Positions 11,641-23,980 of a stretch of DNA of 64,000 bases are shown here, piece after piece. Source of the DNA: Ottelia alismoides (lineage: Eukaryota; Streptophyta; Magnoliopsida; Alismatales; Hydrocharitaceae); contig JAZKJV010008872.1 of the NCBI GenBank assembly GCA_037367405.1, positions 882,403-946,402 on the forward strand, written 5' to 3'. Under the pieces are notes generated by a model. It had not been told where the DNA came from, did no database searches, and saw only the letters and a program-made list of their open reading frames with translations. The position numbers and the translations under genes were made by a program. Within the stretch, counting starts at the first letter, position 1; the number at the start of each line of letters is the position of its first letter.

Positions 11641-13510
11641 CTTACCTACTGACCCCATCGGTTCCTTTGTACTTCTTATTCCTCTACTTAGGCCAAGGCC
11701 TGGGTATATGGGGGGGGGGTTGATGCCATATGTATATACCACTCTTCTCATCCCCTTCAGCCCTCGACCGCCTCATTTTCACCCTTATTTTATACTTAGG
11801 ATGTCCACAACCTCGGTATAGGGGGTGAGACACCTTCTATTTTTCCTTTTCTTTTTCACTCTCTTATGCTTAGCTAAAGCTATGTCTTTTCTGTGCTTCT
11901 TGTGCACTGAGGACATAGCACTCGCTAAGTATGGGGGTGTATATACTCTGTATATATTTTACCCATAGCTCATATCTTCATGTAAGTCTATATTTTATAT
12001 ACATGGTGGGTAACACACTTCTAAAAAAATATAAAAAATAAAAAAAAATAAGATGAGTTTTTGCATCTAATATTATCTATTTCCAATTATGTGCGCAACT
12101 AAAGTTTTGAAAATTGGCTTCTTATTCATTTTAACATTTTAAAAAAACAAAAAAATATCTTGAAAAAACAATCTCTCAAAAAAACTTGAAAAAAAAACAT
12201 TTTGCACACATGCATTTCATTCAACCTTTCCTTCATCCATCCATTCCTTAGTTGGATGTATCCCTAACACTAACACACTCACACAAGACTTGTGAGGTTC
12301 AAGGACACTTGGTTTATGATGTTCTAAGATTTAAAGTTAACCAACCTTAGTCATTAGTTTCTATGACTTAATTATTCAAACTTCCCTAATTTGAAATATG
12401 TGTGTGCTATATTGCATAATTAGTCTCTTCCTTAAATAATATGATCAGCACCTTATATGTATGACTTCAGTTATGATGAGATGAGTTGGGATTACACTTG
12501 AGGAACATGCATGAGGGATTTAAGTTTGAAACTGATTTTATGATGCTCAAGCATGGGATAAAATCGACGAATGCTTCATGAAACCTGAGAGTGGGCACTT
12601 TAAGTCAGAACAAGAACAAGGTTCTCATACTAATCTCTTGGTGTAAAACCTATGTGCTAAGGTTTGATGAAACTTAATTTATCGATGATCAGTGTTCACC
12701 AACTTGGTAAAAGAAGTGGATATAGCCAACCATCAATGAAATAAACTTCTAGAGAAGTTCTCACATTCAAATAAAAGAAAATCTCTCTCATTACAAATAC
12801 AAACTCAAAGAGCTTCTACCAAAGGTGAACACTCCCAACCTTTTAAAAGTGTCCACTTGGACCAAAGATATTAGGACCATGAGTCGGACAAGCTCCCAAA
12901 AAGAGCTCTACATCGTATAGTGATACAAGTGTAGGTGTCAAAGGTATGATAGGTACTAAAAAAACACACCTCGGTGTACTCCCAAGAAAGCCAGTGCAGA
13001 CGACTCCGAGTTCTCTTGACAGACGCACTGGTCAACAACCTAAAATACATGTGTTGTCTTAATAAGGTACCCGAGTGGATCCTTGTTCCAATGAGAGGAA
13101 GAAAAAAAGTTACACAATCTTATGCCATCCATCACTTGCCTTCCATCTACACTTTTAAGACTGGCAACTGAAGAGAAGGTGAAATGTTTGCAAGAACTGA
13201 TTTATTCCCTATTTCGTAATTATTGGGTCCTTAGAAGAGTCTCTTGGACTGGAACCTTGGGTAACGTTTTGACTCTACTCTTGTGTCTGCAGTCCACACT
13301 AAATGTCATACCGCTCCTACATATGTTGACAAAGAGAATCTAAGATCTAGAGAAATTGGATACCTTTAGACTAAAGCTTGGTTCAGCTCAGAATTTCGGG
13401 ATCACTAAAATCGAGTGTTCTTCAACTAATAGTGTCTTGTACTCCATATGCACAGTCAAGGATTAATCCGTCTAAATCATTCATTCTCAAGTTGCTCATG
13501 GACGACCATG
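11641..13510 (+). other. Post-coding region of element I with degenerate polypurine-like inverted repeats
   Basis: Two inverted pairs are recognisable. TATACTTAGG (11791) pairs with CCTCGGTATAGGGGG (11811). ATGCTTAGCTAAAGCTATGTC (from about 11867) pairs with GACATAGCACTCGCTAAGTA, followed by TGGGGG (about 11912-11937). The second is the plus-strand counterpart of the first hairpin of the arrays in elements A, C, E and B. From about 12000 to 13500 I see no gene. Confidence 0.65.
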
Positions 13511-13527
13511 GATTAAGTATATGGTGT
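13511..13527 (+). promoter_or_regulatory. Polypurine tract of element I (decayed)
   Basis: GATTAAGTATATGGTGT directly precedes the LTR start TGATGAATC. It corresponds to GTTTAAGTATAGGGGGT of element A, with the G-run partly lost. Confidence 0.7.
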
Positions 13528-16500
13528 TGATGAATCTGTGATTCATCATTCTAAAAGGCATTAATTAAAATCAGTTCCACAAAATTCATTAGCAATTCAT
13601 CATCTATATTGCATTGTAAATATTCATGCATATGTTAATAAGAATCCCATTTTATCACCTATCATTACAAAAAAATAAGATGCCAAGAAATAAAAGCACA
13701 TTTGACCTGTAAATTAGATAACTTCCTCGATTTTTAATTAATTCATGCTAACTCCAAATCACTTGAAACCACCACCATTGTGTACATATCACTAATAAGT
13801 ATAAATGAAAAATACAAAAAAATCATTAACATAAATAATTTGCTCACAAACTGAAACCCCAATTTCATAATATCCAATCTAAAACATTAATATCTTCCTC
13901 ATACAACATCTAATTTGATCTTACTCATTTTTAACTATTGTACATTCAATTACCTTCAAAACAAGATCAAGTTCAAGTGAATAGGGACTCATATGTGAAA
14001 GATGGGTTTTCGGCCTCTTTTGTACATTGTGTATTTTACACGATTTTGACCTATTATTTTATGTACATAATTAACTCTATTTTTATTCTTTTTTCATTGA
14101 TTTTCTTTGAAAAATATTTTATTAAAATGTGCAAAAATCCAAATCTGAAAAAAGATTGAAATCAAAGAAGCCAACTGAGTCCGCGTCTTCATTAAGAGTT
14201 TGTACAATAAGTTCCCTTCTTTTTATTCCTTTATTTACTTAATTATTAAAAATCCAAAAAATAGATTTTTGTGTAATTTTTTTATTTTATTTTATCCTAT
14301 TTTGTCCCGATTTTTATTTTATTTAAAAATGATAAAAAATGGTAAAACCCAAAAATCGAGGTATTCTATGTACATTGAGTACCACCAAAAAGATATAAAT
14401 AGAAAAGAAATAGCAAACAACCTTGGATCGAAAAAAATTCTACACAAAAGTTTCTCGTCTCGATGAGATCTACAACTTTTTTGAAGTAACCAAAACATAA
14501 ATTGGTCATTTGTATTTTATTTTTCCATTTTTTTTGAGTGACACGTGGTCGCTGCTAGAGACACCACGTGTCACCCATTTTTGGCCATTTTATATTTCAT
14601 TTAAAAAAAAATAAAATAATATAATAAAAATAAAAATAAAAAATGCCACGTGGTTAGATCTGATCATCCGATCTCGGTCAATCGGACGGTCACTGATCTT
14701 CGTCTTCCCTAGCTTTACATAGCCACCATTCCCCTTTCCCCCTTCGACCACCTCCTCCACCTAAATCCGCTACTCTGTCAGTCGATCTCCTTCCTAATCT
14801 TGCCACTGCCATTTCTCAATCATGCGACGCCATCTCTGATCCCATCAATCATATCCCCATCAGATCCCTTCTCTTGATTCGTTGCTCGCCAAACCTTCGA
14901 CCCCAATCAAATCTCCTCCTACAACCTCCAGCATAATCCTCCTCTACAAAACTCGAGCCCCTCTATCGCTTAGCAGTCATCTGCTGACAGCACAGGCAAA
15001 GGAATGGGGTCGTTGGTGACACCCGATTCTGTCTCAATGGCAAGATCCGATGCGAAGAGGCCACATCGTAGCCTCACCTCTTCAAGGAGTTTCCCTGCTC
15101 TGGCGTCGTTGTTGAGCCGTACCTCCAGCCACTACAACCTCGCTTCCCTTCACTACACCTTCTCCACATTCACCACTTACATTTTCGAGCCACCGTGCCT
15201 CTCCTTTGGTCTTTTATGTGTGGACTATCCTAGGGGCCATCTCCCTTCACAAGCAAACCTCCTCCACCCTGGACGCCTAACCGTGCCCGAACCACCACCG
15301 TCTACCTCACCGTCGACAACCTGACTTCTCTCCGTCAACTCCAGCAACATCTTTTTCTGAACCCAAAGACTCCATACCGATGTGGCTAGCCACCCTCACC
15401 GAAGCTCCGCCCGCCCGCGATCGACCCCCTCTGATCAAGCTTTGGCCACCGCCCAAGCAAACACCCCCTGCATGTGAGGTAGTGGTGCATTTGCATGGGG
15501 ACCCTCTATCTTCCACAAATTCCACAAATATCCCTGCAAGATGGAGATCACGTGTTGTGCGTGCGAGCACTACAAAATTTTGTAAATACCCACATGGGTT
15601 TAGGTAACTTTATTTAGGTCCTTGTTCTGCATTTTTTTATTCATTTTATTGTACCTTGCAAAGAGAACCCTTTTTTTCTTCTATAGTTTGAACAATGTTT
15701 TTGCATCATTTTATTATTTGAGAAATAACAGTTTGTTCTTCAACTAATTCTATACGATGTGGCATGTGCTCCATAATTTTATGATCTGTGTTTAATTAAT
15801 AATTAATATTTCTATGAAAATTATTTTACCCATTATACACTTTGAAGTTCATAGAGAATTAATCACTGCTCATAAAATTAGCAAAACCTCATGGATATTA
15901 GAATTAGTTGTATTTTATATTGTGCCCAAATATCATTGGACCTTAACATGCTTATCTTGCTCTGCAAAAATTCATTTTGTGCTTTTCAGTAATTAATTTG
16001 AAATAGGTCTTAAACTTCACATTTTTCGAGTTTAGGATTTTTCTGAGATAGATCAGTAGTGATAGATCTCTGATAATTTTATTCCCTGAAAATAAGTAGG
16101 TATAATATTTATTATAATTAATTAGTGTAATTTACATAGGTCGCATCATTTAATTCATTAAATATTATTATTGTATCAGAAAATTCTAAACAAAATTACA
16201 ATGCATTGATTTTAACAAATTCACATCTTGGCGAAGTTTTGTTATTTTTGGACATCGTTGATTGACATTACTTTCTTGTCCTTAAAATTGGCCCGCATTT
16301 GCATGTGCATTCATTAATTGCATAAAAACATACAAAAAAATTCCGCCTAAAAAATCGTGCATTAAATCTGATAGACTTAAAACTAGGTTGTTCCTTTGCC
16401 TCCTTGAGTTCGACCTTGGGGCTTGCCTAGCTTAAATAAACAAAAAATCCACCTTGTATTAATCTGACTCTTCGAATTATTATGTTATTTTTTATTGATA

Positions 16501-16530
16501 TCTAATTTCCTGACTACAACATAAAAATGA
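13528..16530 (+). repeat. 3' LTR of element I
   Basis: It starts TGATGAATCTGTGATTCATC, as the A LTR does on its own strand. Near the far end GCCTCCTTGAGTTCGACC (about 16399) is the complement of GGTCGAACTCAAGGAGGC, found near the left ends of the A and C LTRs. A TATA-like CTTTACATAG lies at about 14713-14722, followed by a C-rich leader (14720-15560) whose longest frame (15004-15324) has no recognisable domain. The right end is uncertain by some tens of bases. Confidence 0.75.
14538..14574 (+). promoter_or_regulatory. Inverted pair of G-box motifs upstream of the TATA-like box, LTR of element I
   Basis: GTGACACGTGGT (14538-14549) and its exact inverted complement ACCACGTGTCAC (14563-14574) are separated by 13 bases. 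Both contain CACGTG, the core bound by plant bZIP and bHLH factors. The pair lies about 140-175 bp upstream of the TATA-like box. A third CCACGTGG is at about 14646. Confidence 0.6.
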
Positions 16531-16559
16531 CATATTGAAATGGGTAAAGTCAGATTTAT

Positions 16560-17755
16560 TAGTGTCCATACAAAAAGCAGAAATACTCCATTGCTACCAG
16601 CCTCTACAAGATCTGATCAATAAATTACAAAGGGAAGTGATCCTTCTTCCTCACAGCATCTAGGCACATGTAATACACACAGGCGCACCACGGCAACGAT
16701 ACTCGTGTCATAATATACTCTCCCTCCTACTTGATAACAATATGAATTCCTGATTCTTCAGGACAAAATGAATTCATCACTTTCCATAAGTTCAGATTCA
16801 GCCTATGGTGGTACTCATAAGAGGGATTATCTTCATCTTCCAAGTAAATATTGTGTGATAAAGAGATAAGGTTACCCCACGGAGATCCGACACACTCCAA
16901 CCTATCACTCTATGGTTTTTTTCAAGAATCTCTAGCAAGCGAGATTCGTTTTCTCTAGTCATCTTGAATTGATAATGACCGAGAAATTCTTGTGTTATCC
17001 TAGAAAGAAGGCATGCTTGAATGTATGACGTAATGGTTTAGATCAACAATATCTTTGTCATCCAATAGTTTTGGCTCAACCAAAGCTGAATATGGTTCTG
17101 TGCAGCATGTGGTTGGATATGTCTCCGTAAAACTGTTGTCACCAATTGATCTTTCTCTAGACTCGGATTGCTTAATGGATCTAAATAATTATCAAAAGAA
17201 ATGTTTGACTCAACATCCTTACCCTCTACTGTCCCAATAGAAGAGAGACTAATAGACCATGACGGTCGTCTATGTCATCAAGGGCATAGGGGGATGCATC
17301 TCTCATCTGCTCCACGCTAAAGTACTAGTTCCAGACAATCTGTCTAACTGTATCACTAAAACTAGCCTCTTCATATTAGAGGGAATCATTTCCATCCATA
17401 AGGTTCAAAAACCAAGACCTTATTGTGTGTAAGTGATTGTACTCTACATTTGAAGAAGTATGAGACTATGTACTAGATTCGGAGTCAGGTTGTTGCCATC
17501 TAGTATGCTCCATCTTGATACTACAACTCCGCTTGGAGATTGGAACTCGATCTTCCGTAGTTTGTAATCAAAGTTGACATCATTTGTCCACAGGAAAGGA
17601 CAACCAAGTATAATATGAGAATGTCCCAAATTCTTAGGGGTCTCCTTTTATTGGACTGTGAAATCCGAAGATAGTCCTTTCCCTCTATGGAAATGACAAT
17701 GTTCTTCAATTTACCCTAAGACCTTTTGGTTGACTTATCGGCAAGCGGCAAAATT
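16560..17755 (-). pseudogene. Element D: protease C-terminal half, linker and start of reverse transcriptase
   Basis: Minus strand, right to left: ILPLADKSTKRS and GHSHIILGCPFLW match the second half of the element A protease (ILQFADRSVKRP, LAPIILGRPFL). Near 17000 comes ESRLLEILEKNHRVIGWSVS then DLRG, matching the start of A pol ([24 protein letters not shown]). Then follow a VYYMCLDAVRKKDHFPL-like block and EYFCFLYG, matching the RT stretch of A ([23 protein letters not shown]). Numerous stops and frame changes are present. Coding similarity ends near 16560, where the LTR of element I begins. The missing protease front is at 29867. Confidence 0.8.
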
Positions 17756-20246
17756 GTCCACAAAAGTTTAATGTAGTCCAACGGTCAAATGTAAAATTTA
17801 AAAAAAAACACAAAGATAAAAGGCTCTTCTTTTAAATAGGTCCCTGAAAAGTTCTGGAGTTTTACAAATAGGTCCCTTTGTAGGGACCTATTTACAGTTC
17901 TCTAAACTTCTGGAGCGCTGATTAAATATGGAAGTCTCAGGGGCCAGAGCATAATATTTACATTGCTTCGTAATCTAACAGCTGAGATTAGATTAGGCTT
18001 GCGCGATCTCAGACGTCCAATGTGGACATGTGGCAGCAGACTGTACCACATCTGTTCTTCATGTTCTTTAACCAATTCTGAAGTTGGCGGTGGCGATTCT
18101 TCTTAATCCAGTGAGTCTCCAGTGATGTAATGTTGCGCCACTTCTCCAACATGGCCAGGACGAGGTCTCATTGCTCCTCCGAGCTCTCCTGTTGTGGGAA
18201 TACAATTGGAGATGCGACGGCAGAATCTGTGAAGGTCCTAGGGTTTGAAACCCTAACTCCTGGGCGTGCTCGGTCATGGAATTGGCTATCTAATCAGATC
18301 AATTTTCGGCTTCAGATGATAGAGTGTTGCTCCAGATGTTTGGTTCCATATGCAATTAAGAGAGTTTTGCTCGATCCACTATGGAATCAGACCAAAAGAT
18401 TAATGGTTCTTTGCGGGTAAAAATGGTATTCAAATAGTGTTATTTAGATGAAAAAATAGAATGTGATTTAGTTGTGATAGAATACAATCTTTGATGGATG
18501 ATTAAGGAAGTGATTAAGAAGCTCTAAACCTATGATTATACTATCTTATTGGGCATCGAAATTGATGCAAATAATGTAAATGGATGAAGGAATATCTGGG
18601 ATTGTAGGTTTTATTACCCTATTGGTCTTCACTTGACGGGAAAGCGTTCCTAAAGCTCTACACGGCGGTGGTGGTCGTGATGCAAGGCAACAAAGCCTTG
18701 GAACCCTCCACTGGAGATAACTATTCCATATAGGATAGATGTCGAGTGTTGTCACCACCATAGATGGCAGGAGTAGAGTGAGGAAGATAGGAGTTCAGCC
18801 AGTTTATTCTGGAAATGGGAAGAGTTAGTTAGATCAGGACAACTTTGAGTCTATTTATAGATGAATCGATAGGGGCTTTGATTCGATCAAAAAGATGGCG
18901 TGGATATAGGTTGCTAGGAGATTAGAATGGAGGGTTACGATTGGATGAAGAGGTTAGGATGGAGTTGTTAAAATTGGGTGAAGATCGCTCAGTAGAACAA
19001 AAGCTAACTGAATGTTCTTGATGAAGATGAAGCAGGTGCTGACACGTGTCAGCACCTTGTTGGCCAGATGTATTAATTGTATTATAAGTTAGGGAATAAA
19101 TAGTAAATGAGGTTATTTTAAATAGGCATAAAATCAAAAAAATAATTAATTAATTTATCTAAATTATGGAATAAGTAGTTTTCATAAATAATAATTTTTT
19201 TATGAAAAATAGATATTATGTTAATAAATAGGTATAAAAAATACTTGATAATTATGTATTCGATTTTTATCTTAATAAATTAATAAATAGTACTTTATTT
19301 TTATATTTTCTTAATTATTAGACTAAAAAATAGAATATATTGAATTTTTGTGGATTTTAATAAATTAATTTAATTATATTAATAAATAGGGGTATAAGTT
19401 ACACAATTCAGTTTTATCTTTAAAATATGTGTTTTTTTATTTATTTAAAATAATAAACAATGTCAGAAAATTATGAAATAAGTCATGGTTAAAATACAAG
19501 AACACGAAATTAATGAAAAACTAAAAAATCATTAAAACATTATTTAATGTGTTCTAGATAAAAAAATAGCCTAGAAACGTAGTTGCAATTAGGTCCCAAA
19601 ACCGCCTTTTTGCAAACGGACTCCGATTTTAGTGAAATCATCTCCATTAATTAGACAATAGTATTTTATGAATTTTAAAGGTGGATAGTGAAATTGGGGT
19701 TCGTATGAGAAAGTTATGATCTTCAGAAGTTGAGAATTTGACAATTTACAAGTTGGATTTCTTGGTATATATTTAAGATATTTTTTCAACTTATTTTTAT
19801 ATTTTCTATATCTTTTTATAAATAATTAGGAAAATATTTTGATGAAAAATATATTAATATGAATTAACTAAAAAATAATGAAGATTTGGTAATTTTTGGA
19901 TAAATAATTAAGAAAGTATGAAGTGTAGAATTAATTTTTTTATGTTTTTTTATCTCCCGTACTTATTTATTAGACGATCAATCCATGCTGACTTGGTCTT
20001 GGGGGTTAGGTTATAAATATGTCTTTCCGCTATATTTATTTATAAGTCATATTTACAATATACCTTCTTTTTATTTTCTTTATTTTTATTCTTTTATTTA
20101 TTTACATGATTTTGAAGAGTAGAAGTGCATTTGTATTCACGAGTATGATTTTGTTAAAAGATGAAAATTAGATAATATTTACATGTATTTGTTAAGGGTT
20201 TTAAGATAAAATGCAGAAAAAATTTTAATGAATCATGGATTCATCA
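17756..20246 (-). repeat. 3' LTR of element C, truncated at its left end
   Basis: It aligns with 25991-29866 of the other LTR (minus the inserted transposon) and ends GGATTCATCA before the polypurine tract. The first roughly 600 bp of the LTR are missing, and the junction with the D protease lies at about 17755. A minus-strand TATA-like box is CTATTTATAG at 18851-18860, 1.39 kb from the right end, the same spacing as in other LTRs here. A stem-loop (AAATAGGTCCCT, TTGT loop, AGGGACCTATTT) is at 17866-17893. Confidence 0.85.
19034..19057 (-). promoter_or_regulatory. 24-bp perfect palindrome with G-box core, LTR of element C
   Basis: AGGTGCTGACAC is followed directly by its inverted complement GTGTCAGCACCT, creating CACGTG at the centre. 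It lies about 180 bp upstream of the TATA-like box on the minus strand. The same palindrome, extended to 28 bp, is in both LTRs of element A. The right LTR of C keeps only a decayed form (about 27291). Confidence 0.65.
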
Positions 20247-20262
20247 ACCCCCTATACTTAAA
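20247..20262 (-). promoter_or_regulatory. Polypurine tract of element C
   Basis: The + strand ACCCCCTATACTTAAA reads TTTAAGTATAGGGGGT on the element strand. It sits directly against the LTR and is identical to the tract of element A. Confidence 0.85.
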
Positions 20263-21852
20263 CTTTGCAAGTCCCTTAGCAAACACTTATTTGAAAAATA
20301 AGGGAAAAAGAAAGAAAGTTGGAATGAATTTATTTTCCTAAACCAATTCATGATAACAAACAAAGGACAGAGCTCAATCGGGCCTAAAACATGCATTTTA
20401 TCGGAGCCTTATCTGGGATTAGGATTTTAGTCTCAACATTTCTCAAGTTCCACAAATCCTTATTTAGTTTCACCTCAACAACCCCACTTATCCATGTCGC
20501 TAACTCTATAAACCTTGAATTCAATTTGTACTTTGTGTGAATTGTTTTAGCTCTTCCTGCTTAAAGAAAGAAACCGCCCATCCCAATAATACACTCCCAT
20601 TGGTTCCTCATCCAGCTACTCTTTCCTCGAGGAGGGGGTTATTCCCTTCTAAGATCCGGTCATGTTGTGTCAATAATCGAATAGAGAGAGAGAAAGTAGA
20701 AAAATGAGAAGAGAACTGGAGTGCGACCAGTGTAGATACATCTTCTTGCGAAGCCCAGCCAGCGTAGCAAAGTCTCCACTAAGATGTGCAGGCTTTTTGG
20801 TGGAAGCATGGCCCCTTGTGGTTGTATTTGTATTTGGTGGCTTCTTCTTTGAATTGGCTTTGTAATGTTGCTTGCACTTCATCAATCTTTTTGTGCGTCG
20901 AGGGATATATCATCTTTTCATTCCATCCATTTTTTGAGGTCTTAAAATAATTGTGCCTGCAGATCCTTCCCTAATCCGAAGCATTATTTCAACCCCAATC
21001 TCTCCCGTCTTTAGACGGTCACGCCATTAGACAAGGATAGAAACACACCACCAAGATGGAGTGCCCTTCACAGCCCCATGCAAGTTGAGCTAAGTGAAAA
21101 GTGCATGTGTCCAAAATTGGTTCACTGATGAAGAGTTAAACGGATGACACCAAGTGTTCTACTTAGGCGTATTTAAGTTGACTTCCCAAACATGGTCTTA
21201 TGGAACCCAAAGATTTAAGTCAATGACCTAAAGAGTCTAAATTCCGGTTCCTAACTAGGCTCCTTACAATGAAGTTAAAGGCCATAATCAAGCTCCATCC
21301 TTTAGACTGTTCCCAATCTTTAGTTCTAGAAATCAAACTTATTCTGAAAAAGGCTAATGCAAATGCAACCATGTTTTTTGTGAAGTATATTTTCAGAATT
21401 TTACTCATTTTCATTGATTTTAAGGATTTTTATCTTTTATGGATTTTAGACTTTGCATTTTTATGGATTTTTTCAATTTTTATAAACAAGTCTTTGTACT
21501 TTTACAAGATAAATTAGCCATATTTTTTTGGATTAAATAACTAATGTATTTTACATATTTTATATACAAAATAAGTTGACAAGCATTAAATTTATTTTTA
21601 TACATATTTTAGTAGATAGGATTTTAAATACGCATTATACATATTTTAGATACGTATTTTAAATACATAATTTAAATTAAGAATTTTAAATGAGGATTTT
21701 AGACATATTTTACTTATTTACAAGGATTTTATAAATAATAAATAAATAGATGTATTTTAAATTAACCCTTACCCACTTTTTAACCATTTTAATAATATAG
21801 AAATACATAAAAGTACGAGTTATGAACGCTAGTATATATACAATATATACAC
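20263..21852 (-). other. Post-coding region of element C
   Basis: Noncoding, colinear with element A 50447-52021. Shared blocks include CTACTCTTTCCTCGAGGAG (about 20617) and CCCAATCTCTCCCGTCTTTA (about 20994). It is AT-rich from 21400. No env-like or other extra gene is seen. Confidence 0.65.
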
Positions 21853-22384
21853 ACTCCCTATACTTAGCTTGTGTTATGTCCTCATAGCTTCAAAAGGAAA
21901 AAAGGAGGACAAAACTCGTGTTAAGTAAAAGTGGGTGAAAAATAATAAAAGAGTAGAAGTCAGACGACCCCCCTATACTTACGATCATGTCATCGTAAGT
22001 ATAGTGGAAGATAAAAATGAGGTGACCGAGGAATAGGAATATACAAACGAAAGAACAAAAGAAAGAAAGAAAGACGAAATCAAAGAAATCATTCGGTCCC
22101 CCCTATACTTAGGATAAGGGATCCTAAGTATAGAAAAGAATGTGGCCAAACTTTGGGACCAATGATTAGTGTAAAAGAAAGGAAAAATAAAAGAAAAGTA
22201 AAAAGAACAAAATCGAATGATGAAAATCGATGGAAAATTAGTCCTCCCTATACTTAGGATCCGGTATCCTAAGCATGTAAGACGAGCAAAAACTAGGGAC
22301 GATTGTGGACTACGAAGAATATACAAGAGTAATCAATGAATCGACTCGTCCCCCTATACCTAGGGTAACGTATCCCTAAGTATG
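21853..22384 (-). repeat. Array of polypurine-tract-like hairpins in element C
   Basis: Five units. The perfect or near-perfect ones are CTATACTTACGAT / ATCGTAAGTATAG (21973-22004), CTATACTTAGGAT / ATCCTAAGTATAG (22103-22133), the same with one change (22248-22277), and CTATACCTAGGG / CCCTAAGTATGG (22354-22384). The first unit (21855-21888) has the TAGCTTGTGTTATGTC type stem. The arms keep pairing although the loops differ. Confidence 0.9.
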
Positions 22385-23980
22385 GAAAAGAATATCAACA
22401 GATGAGGGGTGAGAAAAAGAATAGAAGAAACTAAGACGAAAAGGAAAACAAGAGAAACATGAATGTACAAAGTGGACAATGTTGAGGTGCCTCTCAACAA
22501 GTGCTACAGTTTATGCCCCTAGCTGGGCGCAAAGGCTAGGACAAAGCAGTATCAAGGTTCATGATGGCATCTGTAAGTCGAATGTCGTACTGTCGTTGTT
22601 GTCTCGATGTGAGAACAATAATAAATTCAACAACAAAAACGAGGAAACCCGAATAAAAAACCAGGTGGGTGTCTACTACCAGATAAATAAATGAGAGAAT
22701 AATGTCAGGAACCGATAGTACAAAAGGAATCATTGTCTCAAGATCAGAATGGAGTGAAATAACGGAGCCGAGAAAGTCGAACGTTGAGAAAGAAGGATTA
22801 GTCAAGGATTCCTCCACATCAATCACCATCTGAAACAATTAGGTCCAGTCAAGATAAAGAGACTCCCAAAGAAAATTGATATCCGATGCACCTATTATAG
22901 AGAAATCAGAGAACACATCAAATATCTCAAAAGACAACAACACATTGAATATCTCAAATGATAGCTCACCCTTGCGAGGGTCGTCAAGGAGAGACAACTC
23001 AGACTCAGAATTAGAATCAGAAGACTCGGTCCCGTGATCTGACAGACCAGATACACACTCAAGGGGTGAAACTGAGTACAGAGAACATGATGTTCTCTCC
23101 CGCAGATAACCCTTAGGGAAGAAATAAAAATCATTGGAGAAGACAGAATAATCAGAGTCTAACTGGGCATCTGTCTCGTTTTCGATCACCTACTCCTCCC
23201 ACCAAAGTGTCACATTGGCTGAAGATTGCCTCTCAACAATCCGGAAACAAGAAATGGTACTAGCCCACCACGTGGCTGCTGAAGAAGTGGCTTACCGCTG
23301 GCAAATTTTTGGTCCTCAACAAATGTATAAATCTCATCAAATAGGAGGACAAGCTTCTCAAATATGGGACTATCAGTGTCTGGCATGTTGAATCAATGCC
23401 CCTCATCTATCTAGAGCTAGTCATGACATGGAATCTGAGAAAGCTAAAAGGAGGACTGAGACATCGTGAGCTCCTCTTACTGAATAGTTGGTATCCAAGT
23501 ATCCTGAACTATAAAATGTGGTACTGACTCAAACTTTAGCTGAAAACCCCATGGAAACTCAGTCAATATCTGAAGAGGTAGACTCATGGTGTTCATCTCA
23601 TCATCTAATATCTGCATTGCTATAGTCAACGAACTCCAATAGAAACTGATTGTGCTCTTGAGTCTCGTTGCTCATCCATGTCTCCAAATGAATCTTTATT
23701 CCATCATGTATCCTACCTGTGTCTCGTATCTAATCCATATCATCTCTAATGTCCTCAACTCCTGGCTCAACATGCCCAATAAGACTCTGAAATAGAATGG
23801 AAGAGAATATAGAGGGTGGGAATGAGTGGAGAAGGTTGAAGAATGAGATGAGAGATCGGTCAGGGTTCCAACCTCAAGACACGATAAACGAGGACAATGG
23901 GGTTGTAATGATGGAGCCGCAAGATTCGGTAGAAACGAATACCATTCTATCATCCTGACTCATGAGAACAAAAGGAATAA
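22385..23980 (-). pseudogene. Degenerate gag remnant and acidic tail of element C
   Basis: The 22839-23189 stretch is an acidic, Ser-rich frame (GTESSDSNSESELSLLDD) like the linker after the element A protease. The 23696-23953 stretch lies just after the leader, where gag begins in A, but has no recognisable capsid motif. I find no protease active site. About 450 bp next to the array (22385-22838) are unassigned. Many stops make function very unlikely. Confidence 0.45.

Larger units (their letters stand above)
9404..16530 (+). mobile_element. Element I: pol-less Athila-like retrotransposon on the plus strand, 5' end displaced
   Basis: Order on the plus strand: gag remnant, protease remnant, tail, post-coding region with degenerate polypurine-like inverted repeats, polypurine tract, and a 3' LTR from 13528. 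The 5' LTR and front of gag are not here; they should lie left of element E, outside the window. No RT, RNase H or integrase is seen. The right edge (about 16530, approximate) meets the RT fragment of element D in the opposite strand, so I probably inserted into D. Confidence 0.75.

Noticed and set aside
15004..15324. 106-codon Ser/Pro-rich frame in LTR I
   Set aside because: It falls in the C-rich leader of an LTR; composition explains the open frame, and no homology is recognised.
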